64,000 bases of DNA, taken from assembly GCA_963786395.1 (NCBI GenBank), contig CAWAZD010000001.1, forward strand, positions 1 through 64,000. The letters are read 5' to 3'. This stretch comes from Fen-1301 sp963786395 (lineage in GTDB: Bacteria; Bacteroidota; Ignavibacteria; Ignavibacteriales; Ignavibacteriaceae). Each line of letters opens with the position of its first letter. Position 1 is the first letter of the stretch. Under the pieces are notes generated by a model, which did not search any database, had not been told where the DNA came from, and saw only the letters and a list, made by a program, of their open reading frames with translations. Positions 17,827-25,525 of the stretch are shown piece after piece. The translations under genes and the position numbers were made by a program.

Positions 17827-18537
17827 TAATTGATGACGAAAGATTAGCCAGAGTTGAACTAAACAGACTCCTTACCCCATTTAAAGAAATAAATATTATC
17901 GGTGAAGCAGTAAATGCAGATGATGCTAAAAAGAAAATTAATGATATTAAATCCCGATATTATTTTTCTCGATATTCAGATGCCGGGGAAAAATGGTTTT
18001 GAACTTCTTGAAGAACTTGACTCGGTTCCAATTGTTGTTTTTACAACTGCTTATGACGAATATGCATTAAAAGCTTTTGAATTTAATGCAATGGATTATC
18101 TTCTTAAAGCCTATTGAACCTAAGCGCCTTGAGGACACTATAAAGAAATTGATCGAAAAAAACAAAAAAGAAATTGTTACAGATGCAGATTTACCAGTGC
18201 TTTCCGAAAGATCGATCAGGTATTTGTAAAAGACGGTGAACGATGCTGGTTTGTAAAACTTGTAAATGTCCGTCTTTTTGAATCTGAAGGCAATTATGTC
18301 CGTTTATATTTTGAAGATCATAAACCTTTGATTTTAAGAACTTTAAATTATCTTGATGAACGTCTTGATAATAAAGTTTTTTTCCGCGCGAACAGAAAAC
18401 ATATCATTAATCTCAAATGGATTGAAAATATTGAACCATGGTTAAATGGTGGGCTTCTTGTTAAGTTTAAAGGCGGAAATAAGATTGAAGTTTCCCGCCG
18501 GCAGGCGATAAAATTCAAGGAAATGTTAAGTCTTTAA
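17813..18537 (+). pseudogene. LytTR-family response regulator, four frameshifts
   Basis: Reading across frames restores a complete LytT/AlgR-type regulator: MKAI/IIDDERLARVELNRLL, DIIFLDIQMPGKNGFELL with the phospho-acceptor Asp, FTTAYDEYALKAFEFNAMDYLLK, then PIEPKRLEDTI, then a LytTR DNA-binding domain (VFVKDGERCW, ESEGNYVRLYF, FFRANRKHIINLKWIENIEPW, KIEVSRRQAIKFKEML). The frame breaks are at about 17825 (+1, extra A), 17957 (+1, extra C), 18109 (+1, extra G) and 18207-18213 (-1). It is the partner of the overlapping LytS-type kinase and would bind direct-repeat promoter sites. As written, no single frame encodes a working protein. Confidence 0.82.
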
Positions 18538-18605
18538 CTTTTTTTTCTTTTTAATCTCTTTTACGTATATTTATCGTCTGTTTTTAAAATAAGACCGTTA
18601 ATCTC

Positions 18606-19553
18606 ATGCAGCCAAGTGAAATAAAGATTTTCTCCGGAACATCAAATTTGATTTTAGCGGAGAAGATTGCAAAAAAACTAGGAATGCAATTAGGATCTAT
18701 TGAATTAAGACGTTTCAGCGATGGAGAGATCTGGGTAAAGTATGGTGAGAATATCCGGGGTTCGGATGTATATTTAATACAATCTACAAATCCTCCCAGT
18801 GATAACATCATGGAACTTCTTATTATGATTGATGCAGCTAAAAGAGCATCCGCAAAAAGAGTAACTGCTATAATTCCTTACTTCGGTTATTCAAGGCAGG
18901 ACAGAAAGGATCAACCAAGAGTTGCTATTACAGCAAAACTTATCGCTAACTTGATTACTACTGCAGGCGCTGATCGTGTTATGACTATGGACCTGCATGC
19001 AGCTCAGATTCAGGGCTTTTTCGATATCCCCCTGGATCACCTGTATGGATCTTCTGTATTTGCAGGTTTGTTCAATAACTTATCTAGTAATCTTGTAGTT
19101 GTTTCATCCGATGTCGGAGGAATTAAAATGGCTAGAGCCTATGCCAAAAGATTACACGCTGATCTCGTTGTTATTGATAAAAGAAGACCGAGACAGAATA
19201 TGGCTGAAGTTGTAAACATAATCGGCAATGTTAAAGGTAAGGATGTATTATTAGTTGATGATCTTATTGATACTGGCGGTACTTTTATAAGTGCTATTGA
19301 AGCATTAAAAAAACAGGGTGCTAAGAAAATTTACGGTGCAGTAACCCACCCGATATTATCGGGTCAGGCGGTTGAAAAGCTTCATAATTCTGAAATTGAA
19401 AAGCTTTATATTGCAGATACCGTACATTTTGATCCTGAAGGAAAAACTGATAAGATAGAAGTAATTTCTGCCTCAGGATTGTTCGCGGAGGCGATTAGAA
19501 GAACATATAATAATGAGTCAATCAGCTCATTATTTGCTATTGATAAAGGATAA
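18606..19553 (+). CDS. prs: Ribose-phosphate pyrophosphokinase (PRPP synthetase)
   Basis: A 315-residue class I PRPP synthase making PRPP from ribose 5-phosphate and ATP for nucleotide, His and Trp synthesis. Family blocks are all present: IKIFSGTSN at the N-terminus, RFSDGEIWVKYGENIRG, YFGYSRQDRKDQPR, the metal/ATP segment MDLHAAQIQGFFDIPLDHL, and the PRPP-binding loop LLVDDLIDTGGTF. First gene of a run prs-rplY-pth-rpsF-ssb-rpsR-rplI, with a 20-bp gap to rplY. Confidence 0.98.
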   Translation: MQPSEIKIFSGTSNLILAEKIAKKLGMQLGSIELRRFSDGEIWVKYGENIRGSDVYLIQSTNPPSDNIMELLIMIDAAKRASAKRVTAIIPYFGYSRQDRKDQPRVAITAKLIANLITTAGADRVMTMDLHAAQIQGFFDIPLDHLYGSSVFAGLFNNLSSNLVVVSSDVGGIKMARAYAKRLHADLVVIDKRRPRQNMAEVVNIIGNVKGKDVLLVDDLIDTGGTFISAIEALKKQGAKKIYGAVTHPILSGQAVEKLHNSEIEKLYIADTVHFDPEGKTDKIEVISASGLFAEAIRRTYNNESISSLFAIDKG

Positions 19554-19573
19554 TTTTTAGTCTTGGAGAAATA

Positions 19574-20230
19574 ATGGAAAAAGTAGTTCTAAATGCGTCA
19601 GAAAGAAAAACAGTTTCAAAATCAGCGTTACATAATTTGCGCAGGGACAAAAAGGTTCCAGGTGTTTTTTATGTAAGGAACCAGAAACCTTTTTCTATAG
19701 AAGTTCTTGAAAAAGAAATAAAACCGCTGGTATTTACTGCAGAAACACATCTTATATCGTTATTGGTTGAAGGACATGAAGAGCAGGAATGTGTAATAAA
19801 AGATGTTCAGTTTGACCCTGTTACGGACAGAGTAATTCATTTTGATTTATTGGGTCTTATAAAGGGAGAGAAATTCCAATTAGAAGTTCCGATTCAGTTC
19901 CATGGGACTGCAGTAGGAATAAAAGAAGGTGGAGTTCTGCAACAAGTACTTCATAAAGTGCAAATTGAATGTCTTCCTAAAGATATTCCTCAGCACCTGG
20001 AAATTGATGTTACGAATATAAAACTTGGTGCTGCAATCCATGCAGGCGACCTTAAGTATGATGACATAACCATACTTACACCGGCAAAATCTGTAATAGT
20101 TACCGTTGCTCATCCAAAGGTTGAGAAAGTTGAAACTCCAGAAGAAGGTGCTGAAGGTGTTGTTGCTGAACCTGAAGTAATCACTAAGGGAAAAGCTGAA
20201 GAAGAAAAAGAAAAAGAAAAAGCAAAATAA
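19574..20230 (+). CDS. rplY: 50S ribosomal protein L25 / general stress protein Ctc
   Basis: A 218-residue long-form bL25 (CTC type). The N-terminal 5S rRNA-binding domain has SALHNLRRDKKVPGVFY and the H(F)DLLGL motif (VQFDPVTDRVIHFDLL). The C-terminal TL5 domain follows (LEVPIQFHGTAVGIKEGGVL, PKDIPQHLEIDVTNIKLG), with a charged low-complexity tail of Glu and Lys. It binds 5S rRNA in the large subunit. Preceded by GGAGAA a few bases before the ATG and followed within 3 bp by pth, the classic prs-ctc-pth arrangement. Confidence 0.97.
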   Translation: MEKVVLNASERKTVSKSALHNLRRDKKVPGVFYVRNQKPFSIEVLEKEIKPLVFTAETHLISLLVEGHEEQECVIKDVQFDPVTDRVIHFDLLGLIKGEKFQLEVPIQFHGTAVGIKEGGVLQQVLHKVQIECLPKDIPQHLEIDVTNIKLGAAIHAGDLKYDDITILTPAKSVIVTVAHPKVEKVETPEEGAEGVVAEPEVITKGKAEEEKEKEKAK

Positions 20231-20233
20231 AAA

Positions 20234-20809
20234 GTGCGCCTGGTTTTAGGAATAGGGAACCCCGGTAACCGGTATTCATTTACCAGACACAACGCGGGGT
20301 TTCTGTTTCTTGATAATTATGCTCTGAAAAATTCTCTTTCGTTTAAGGCATCTAAATACGATTATTATTATGCTGAAGGAAAAACCGCTGATTGCGGTTT
20401 TTCGCTTATTAAACCTTCCACTTTTGTTAATAATAGCGGTATAGCCGTACTTCAGGCTTTAGTGGAATTTGATGTTCAGATATCCGATTTACTTGTTATA
20501 GCAGATGATGTTAACCTTGAGACGGGGAAATTCAGGATTCGGGCAAACGGTGGGGATGGGGGACATAATGGCTTAAATTCAATTATTTACCACCTGAATT
20601 CAAATGATTTCCCAAGACTAAGAATTGGCATAGGCAATGATTTCGGACGGGGTCAAATGGCAGATTATGTCCTTTCTGCGTTTTCTAAAGAGGAAGAGGT
20701 GCTGATTTCAAGGGTATTTGATGAAACTATTGTCCTAATCGATGAATTTATTAAGTTTGGTACGAAAGGGATGCTTGACGCAAACAGCAAATTACCCGAT
20801 AATCAGTAG
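20234..20809 (+). CDS. pth: Peptidyl-tRNA hydrolase
   Basis: A 191-residue enzyme starting with GTG, 3 bp after the L25 stop. It recycles peptidyl-tRNAs by cleaving the ester bond. Motifs: GIGNPGNRYSFTRHNAGF with the active-site His and Asn, PSTFVNNSG, and DDVNLETGKFRIRANGGDGGHNGL. Normal length. Translation is probably coupled to rplY. Confidence 0.97.
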   Translation: MRLVLGIGNPGNRYSFTRHNAGFLFLDNYALKNSLSFKASKYDYYYAEGKTADCGFSLIKPSTFVNNSGIAVLQALVEFDVQISDLLVIADDVNLETGKFRIRANGGDGGHNGLNSIIYHLNSNDFPRLRIGIGNDFGRGQMADYVLSAFSKEEEVLISRVFDETIVLIDEFIKFGTKGMLDANSKLPDNQ

Positions 20810-20881
20810 GGAAGTAAATTAAATTTGTAATTCCGTTATTAAATAAATAAATTTACGTTTCTTAAATAACATATTTATAAA

Positions 20882-20924
20882 TCCCTGCTTTCATCCAGAA
20901 TGAAGGCTATAATATCCGAAGGGA
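20882..20924 (+). promoter_or_regulatory. Candidate S6:S18-binding autoregulatory leader of rpsF operon
   Basis: The 5' leader can fold into an outer 5-bp helix (TCCCT 20882-20886 with AGGGA 20920-20924), an apical 8-bp helix with one G-U pair (GCTTTCAT 20887-20894 with ATGAAGGC 20900-20907, loop CCAGA) and a 12-base one-sided bulge (20908-20919) containing CCG at 20916-20918. This is the architecture known for the rpsF leader that binds the S6:S18 complex through a CCG mimic of 16S rRNA. The outer helix covers part of the Shine-Dalgarno sequence GGGAGG, giving a direct way to block translation. The fold is by eye and no covariation was checked. Confidence 0.7.
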
Positions 20925-20932
20925 GGTGAAAA

Positions 20933-21341
20933 ATGAAGACAAACGCCTATGAAAGCGCCGTTATTATTAACGCTGCGTTAGATGACGAACAGATTGAAGG
21001 TGAAGTATCCCAGGTTAAAGGAATACATCATAAATCTTGGAGGCGAAATAATCGAAATAGACAAGTGGGGAAGAAAAAGACTTGCCTATATGGTTAACAA
21101 AAGTAAAATTGGTTACTATGCTATTTACAGGTTTTATGCGCCATCAAATATTATTGCTAAACTAGAAAGATCTTATATTCTTGACGACAATATTCTTAGA
21201 TTCCTAACTATTCAATTAGATCAGGATGCTCTTGAGTATTTTGAGAAAAATAAAACTATCAATCCAGACCTGATTTCCGATATACCACTTGTTGTAGAGG
21301 ATGAATTGGTGAAAGTTGTGACTTCTAAGGAAACGATTTAA
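20933..21341 (+). CDS. rpsF: 30S ribosomal protein S6 (one frameshift)
   Basis: The real start is the ATG at 20933 behind GGGAGGTG. It reads MKTNAYESAVIINAALDDEQIEG, then one extra base within TCCC at 21008-21011 shifts the frame, and the rest continues as SRLKEYIINLGGEIIEIDKWGRKRLAYMVNKSKIG (split here at RLKEYIINLGG and WGRKRLAY) to 21341. The joined product of about 135 residues is a normal bS6, which binds 16S rRNA as a dimer with S18. Since S6 is embedded in an otherwise intact ribosomal operon, a one-base sequence error is far more likely than a true knockout. The GC-poor C-terminal tail is family-typical. Confidence 0.93.
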
Positions 21342-21375
21342 TTACAAACAAACGATTATAGAGTGGAGGAAAACC

Positions 21376-21834
21376 ATGGCCGATTTGAAAATGCCTGAAA
21401 TTAATTTTGTGATGGTTGCAGGAAACTTAACTAAGGATCCTATTTTCCGTCAGACTACAAATAGTACTCCGGTGGTGAATTTTTCTATTGCTTCAAACAG
21501 GAAGTATAAAGATAGTTCAAACCAATGGCAGGAAGACGTTTGTTATGTCGGCATAGTCGCATGGAATAAGTTAGCAGAGAGCTGCCGCGAAAGACTTAGA
21601 AAAGGTTCTGCGGTATTCGTTGATGGTGAACTCCAGAGCAGAAGCTGGAAATCCGATGAAGGACATAATCGTTCGATAGTTGAGATAAAAGCAAGAAGGA
21701 TTCAGTTCCTTAATAAAACCAGAAGACCTAATGATGGTGAAAACGGCATAGTTGAAGATGAACCTGCTGTTTTTACTGATGAAGAAGGTATCGATTATAC
21801 AGAAGATTCATTTGATAAATTTTTATCTCACTGA
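21376..21834 (+). CDS. ssb: Single-stranded DNA-binding protein
   Basis: A 152-residue SSB with the OB-fold sequence NFVMVAGNLTKDPIFRQT, FSIASNRKY, WNKLAESCRERLRKGSAVFVDGEL and RSWKSDEGHNRSIVEIKA. It coats single-stranded DNA in replication and repair. The acidic tail ends DSFDKFLSH, lacking the classical DDDIPF tip, so its partner-binding end is divergent. Placed between rpsF and rpsR as in many bacteria; GGAGG precedes the ATG. Confidence 0.97.
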   Translation: MADLKMPEINFVMVAGNLTKDPIFRQTTNSTPVVNFSIASNRKYKDSSNQWQEDVCYVGIVAWNKLAESCRERLRKGSAVFVDGELQSRSWKSDEGHNRSIVEIKARRIQFLNKTRRPNDGENGIVEDEPAVFTDEEGIDYTEDSFDKFLSH

Positions 21835-21871
21835 AGAATCTGATTTATTAAAATAACCAAGGTATTTTTTA

Positions 21872-22105
21872 ATGAGAAAAGAACAACCCAAAACTAAAAA
21901 AGTCTGCCGCTTCACACAGAACCATGTGAAATACATTGACTATAAAGATGTGAAGATGCTGCAGAAATTTGTTACAGAGCAGGGAAAGATTATTCCTAAA
22001 AGAATAACTGGAACCAGCTCAAAATATCAAAGAGAATTATCAATAGCTATTAAACGTGCAAGACATATGGCTCTGCTTCCTTATGTCTCTGATACGGTAA
22101 GGTAG
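21872..22105 (+). CDS. rpsR: 30S ribosomal protein S18
   Basis: A 77-residue bS18 with the core KYIDYKDVKMLQKFVTEQGKI and ITGTSSKYQRELSIAIKRARHMALLPYV, essentially the family consensus. It pairs with S6 in the small-subunit platform, and the S6:S18 pair is the likely ligand of the leader at 20882. No frameshift here, unlike its two ribosomal neighbours. Confidence 0.98.
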   Translation: MRKEQPKTKKVCRFTQNHVKYIDYKDVKMLQKFVTEQGKIIPKRITGTSSKYQRELSIAIKRARHMALLPYVSDTVR

Positions 22106-22116
22106 GATAAATTAAT

Positions 22117-22561
22117 ATGAAAGTAATATCTAAGACAAAATTATGAAACCTTAGGCCAGATCGGAGATGTGGTTGAAGTTAAGAATGGTTTCGGAAGAAA
22201 TTTCCTTATTCCAAATAAAATAGCTTATGCTGCCCTGAAAGGAAATGTTAGAGCACTGGCTGAAGAAAAGAAAACTTTTGACAAAAAGAAACAGCATGAA
22301 ATTATGACTGCTGAAAAACTTGCTTCAGAACTTGAAAAAGTATCAGTATCTATACCTGTACAGGTAGGCGAAGAAGATAAGATATTTGGTTCTGTCACAA
22401 CTCAGATGATAGCCGATGCCCTCAAAGAAAAAGGTTATGATCTTGATAAAAGAAAGATTGAGATTGATGAACCTATAAAATCTTTGGGTATCTATGGTAT
22501 AAGCATTAAAGTTCATGCTAACGTTAATGCCAAAATCAAGGTATGGGTAGTAAGAGAATAA
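22117..22561 (+). CDS. rplI: 50S ribosomal protein L9 (one frameshift)
   Basis: The ATG at 22117 gives MKVI, then one extra T at about 22129 breaks the frame; with it removed the sequence runs LRQNYETLGQIGDVVEVKN and on through GFGRNFLIPNKIAYAALKGN to 22561. The result, about 147 residues, is a full bL9 with an N-terminal rRNA-binding domain, a long connecting helix and a C-terminal domain (KRKIEIDEPIKSLGIY). Last gene of the operon, followed by a strong terminator. The insertion is probably an error in the sequence. Confidence 0.93.
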
Positions 22562-22575
22562 TTCTCCTTTAAACT

Positions 22576-22608
22576 AAAAAAAGGAAAGCACATGCTTTCC
22601 TTTTTTTG
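22576..22608. terminator. Bidirectional intrinsic terminator between rplI and rpmB
   Basis: Stem GGAAAGC (22583-22589), loop ACAT, stem GCTTTCC (22594-22600), flanked by an A-run on the left and TTTTTTT on the right, so it can stop transcripts from both convergent genes. Confidence 0.92.
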
Positions 22609-22628
22609 TTTTAAATCTTATCTGATTA

Positions 22629-22868
22629 TTATCTTACTCTTATCTGATTGGTAGATACTAATCTGGCAACTTCTGCTGTGCCATTCTTATTAATAGTCTT
22701 TATTCCTTTAGCCGTAATTTTAAGAGTAACAAATCTGTTTAATTCCTGCACCCAGATTCTTTTCTTTTGAAGGTTTGGGAGAAATCTTCTTTTGGATCTG
22801 TTGTGAGCATGAGATACGCTGTTACCTGCTATAGGTCCTACTCCGGTTAATTGACATCTTCTTGACAT
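22629..22868 (-). CDS. rpmB: 50S ribosomal protein L28
   Basis: A 79-residue bL28 with the hallmark MSRRCQLTGVGPIAGNSVSHAHNRSKRRFLPNLQ start and C-terminal LKITAKGIKTINKNG (quoted here in short form: SRRCQLTG, HAHNRSKRRFLPNLQ, KGIKTINK). It is a large-subunit protein near the E site. Monocistronic, with an AAGGAGTAA ribosome-binding site, and convergent with the rpsF operon. Confidence 0.97.
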   Translation of the reverse strand: MSRRCQLTGVGPIAGNSVSHAHNRSKRRFLPNLQKKRIWVQELNRFVTLKITAKGIKTINKNGTAEVARLVSTNQIRVR

Positions 22869-23075
22869 TTTTACTCCTTACAGTGCATTCGGTTTTAAAT
22901 TGAATTCCTAATATAAGCAAAATAAGTAAAATAAATAAAGAAGAAATTAATTTATTTTTGCCTCTTTTCGGGGTAAATTGCCGTGAAACAATAAAAATAT
23001 TCCGGATTCTTCATATAATCTTGTTCCGGTTACCCCGGTATAGGAAGATGTATTTATTTTTATAATAGGTATTTT

Positions 23076-23687
23076 ATGGAATTTTATGAACTGCATCCCG
23101 ATAATCCACAATTAAGATTCATTAACAAAGCGGTTACTATATTAAAAGAAGGCGGGGTGATAATCTATCCTACTGATACGGTTTATGGGATTGGATGCGA
23201 TATATTCAATAAAGGGGCTCTTGAAAGAATTTTTGCGATTAAAAATAATACCAAATTATTCAGTTTTGTATGTTCGAATTTGAAAGATATTGCAAAATAT
23301 GCTGTGGTTTCCGACTATGCCTATCGAACTATGAAACATTTGCTTCCAGGTCCCTATACTTTTATACTTCCAGCCGCAAAGCTCGTCCCTAAAACTCTTT
23401 GGACAAAAAGAAAGACTGTGGGAATAAGAGTGCCTAATCATTTGGTTACTTTGTCGCTTGTTGAGGAAGTTGGCAACCCGATTATTAGTACAAGTGTAAC
23501 CAATAGCAACGGGAATATTTTGGTGAATCCTGATGAGATTAGAGAAGCCTTTCAAAACCAGGTAGATCTTATGTTATCTGCAGGTGCTTTAAATAATATC
23601 CCATCAAGTATTATTGACCTGAGCGAGGATGAACCTGAAATTATCCGAGAAGGAGCCGGAGACGTCAGTCTATTCAAAAGCGCTTAA
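23076..23687 (+). CDS. tsaC: L-threonylcarbamoyladenylate synthase (YrdC/Sua5 family)
   Basis: A 203-residue YrdC-domain enzyme that makes threonylcarbamoyl-AMP from Thr, bicarbonate and ATP, the first step toward t6A in tRNAs reading ANN codons. Diagnostic segments are GGVIIYPTDTVYGIGCD, LLPGPYTFILPAAKLVPKT, KRKTVGIRVPNH and PIISTSVTNSNG, followed by the C-terminal PSSIIDLS. It lacks the extra Sua5 C-terminal domain, so it is the short TsaC form. The other t6A genes are not in the window. Confidence 0.96.
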   Translation: MEFYELHPDNPQLRFINKAVTILKEGGVIIYPTDTVYGIGCDIFNKGALERIFAIKNNTKLFSFVCSNLKDIAKYAVVSDYAYRTMKHLLPGPYTFILPAAKLVPKTLWTKRKTVGIRVPNHLVTLSLVEEVGNPIISTSVTNSNGNILVNPDEIREAFQNQVDLMLSAGALNNIPSSIIDLSEDEPEIIREGAGDVSLFKSA

Positions 23688-23929
23688 TTTGCCATTGGTC
23701 ATTCTTAACTAAAAAGAGAGGTACTTTTTTTTCAGCCCTCAAAATTGTAATGGCAAAAAATAGGTTCTCCGGGTAGTTATATGTAGAGGGGCACTTTTTT
23801 CCCGATCTTTCCCGCCATAGAACTTCACTAATGACAACAATTGATAAAGTAACTCAACCCGTCCGTAACACGGTAATTGCACATCTGTAACACGAAATGC
23901 CTATGCTTTTTCCTTTCCTCTTATTACTT

Positions 23930-24700
23930 TTATTTCCGGATTAGCGTTGTGGCAGAAGCCTGAGCCGTTGGCATTATTATCACTTCACTAATATTTACAT
24001 GGGCGGGGCGTGTAACGCACCATAATATTGTTTCGGCTATATCGTCTGCGCTCAAAGGTTCTAATCCCTCATAAACTTTATTTGCTCGCGACTTGTCTCC
24101 GGAAAACCGGACTTCGCTAAATTCAGTAATTACCATGCCTGGATCAATTGATGTGACTCGAATATTTTTATCAAATAAATCATAACGCATTGCTTTGGAT
24201 AAACCTTTTACAGCAAATTTGCTTGCATTGTAAACATTCCCATTTGGGTAAGCTTCATGCCCTGCAATGGAGCCAATATTTATTACATGTCCCTGTTGTC
24301 TTTCAACCATCAACGGAATTACTGTCCGGCATACATAAAGAAGTCCCTTTACATTTGTATCAATCATTTCATCCCACTGATCTGTATCACCCTCGTGAAT
24401 TTTACTCAGCCCTCTTGCCAGTCCGGCATTGTTCAGAAGAACATCAACATTACGCCATTCATCTTTAAGTAAGGTAACTGCATTTCTAACTTCGCTCAAT
24501 TTTCTTACATCAAGCTGAATCGTCAATACTTTAATTTTGTATTTATCTACAAGCTCCTTTTCAAGTTCTTTCAGCCGTTCAATTCTTCTTGCAACAAGAA
24601 TCAGGTTGGCTCCTTCGGCGGCAAAAGCTGCAGCAGAAGCTCTGCCAATTCCGGAAGACGCACCCGTTATAAAAACAATTTTATCTTTTAATTTATTCAT
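23930..24700 (-). CDS. SDR family NAD(P)-dependent oxidoreductase
   Basis: A 256-residue classical short-chain dehydrogenase. The cofactor motif TGASSGIG is at residues 12-19, NNAG at 90-93, and the catalytic set Ser144, Tyr157 and Lys161 (YNASK) is complete. Arg38-Arg39 after the second beta strand favour NADP. The overall sequence is closest in pattern to YdfG-type 3-hydroxy acid dehydrogenases (HVINIGSIAGHEAYPNGNVY, SIDPGMVITEF). The start overlaps the stop of the upstream membrane protein gene by one base (TAATG), so the two are cotranslated. Physiological substrate unknown. Confidence 0.94.
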   Translation of the reverse strand: MNKLKDKIVFITGASSGIGRASAAAFAAEGANLILVARRIERLKELEKELVDKYKIKVLTIQLDVRKLSEVRNAVTLLKDEWRNVDVLLNNAGLARGLSKIHEGDTDQWDEMIDTNVKGLLYVCRTVIPLMVERQQGHVINIGSIAGHEAYPNGNVYNASKFAVKGLSKAMRYDLFDKNIRVTSIDPGMVITEFSEVRFSGDKSRANKVYEGLEPLSADDIAETILWCVTRPAHVNISEVIIMPTAQASATTLIRK

Positions 24701-25227
24701 TACTTCTTATCCGATTTATTTATTACAGGAATAATACTTTTCGTTTTTTTTGTGGTATAATTTAAATAGGCAAAAAGAATGACCATAACAAAAAGCATAA
24801 CTACAAGTTTTTGGTTATAAGAATAACCCGATGCTTCAAGAAACTTTCCCCAGTCATTTGTATAAGTGGATTTGAATATAAGCGCTAATATTCCAAGCAG
24901 TATATTTAATATCAGATAACCAATATTAATAAACATAAATATTAATACGTTTAACCCGATAAATTTTTTCTCCGGTTTTTTCATGATGTATAATGATATT
25001 TCTATCATTATCATGCTAAACAATAGCGGAGAAATAATAATTAAGAGAGCAGGGAAAAATGATAAAGCAGTTAAGTTTATATTCATCGAAAGATGGATTC
25101 CAGTAACAAATAATCGGGGGGAATCTACAAAGCAGGAAGCCACTAACCATTTGAACAATTCATTGAGGAATAAAACTGACACAAGCCCGGCAGCAAGTCC
25201 GGCAATTAAAGTATATATTTTTCTCAA
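24700..25227 (-). CDS. Hypothetical integral membrane protein
   Basis: Four or five hydrophobic helices are visible (LRKIYTLIAGLAAGLVSVLFL, LSFFPALLIIISPLLFSMIM, FIGLNVLIFMFINIGYLI, LVVMLFVMVILFAYLNY) with a short Lys-rich C-terminus. The TTG at 25227 with AGAGG just upstream is a better start than the TTG at 25305 that opens the maximal frame, giving 175 residues. It is cotranscribed with the SDR gene. I do not recognise the family and cannot suggest a function. Confidence 0.7.
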   Translation of the reverse strand: MRKIYTLIAGLAAGLVSVLFLNELFKWLVASCFVDSPRLFVTGIHLSMNINLTALSFFPALLIIISPLLFSMIMIEISLYIMKKPEKKFIGLNVLIFMFINIGYLILNILLGILALIFKSTYTNDWGKFLEASGYSYNQKLVVMLFVMVILFAYLNYTTKKTKSIIPVINKSDKK

Positions 25228-25329
25228 ATAAGCCTCTTTTTTCTGATACGAAATTACGAAAAAATTAATACTTGTGTAAAGTAATGTTAGGTAAGAAAGA
25301 AACAATTTGTCACTCCCGCAAAGTGCTTG

Positions 25330-25525
25330 TTATTGACCCATTAAGAAAATCCCCGTTTGACCGTGTAAAAATCGAAAAACCCTATTCCGGTAATATGTAC
25401 ATTTACTCCTAGATTCTTAAAACTTCCGGTTGGACTAAATGTAGTTGTGTACCAATCAAATAATGTCTTTAATTGTGCATACCTGAGCAAAACCCATGTT
25501 TTACTTACAATACCGACATTTGTCG
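25330..25525 (-). pseudogene. Fragment of a decayed secreted-protein gene (GFFDF-HGQTG family)
   Basis: Directly after the stop of the T9SS gene, the minus strand reads VSKTWVLLRYAQLKTLFD and SPTGSFKNLGVNVHITGIGFFDF, then after a one-base loss continues LHGQTGIFLMGQ and stops at 25330. This recalls the C-terminal block GVGFFDxxHGQTGVAPN of a family of secreted nuclease-like or hypothetical proteins that I know from Bacteroidota genomes. There is no start codon or upstream half, so it is a remnant. The family assignment rests on recall of that motif. Confidence 0.45.

Noticed and set aside
20933..22561. Programmed frameshifting in rpsF and rplI
   Set aside because: No slippery heptamer, stop-codon context or stimulatory hairpin at the breaks, and neither gene is known to use recoding; extra single bases are simpler.
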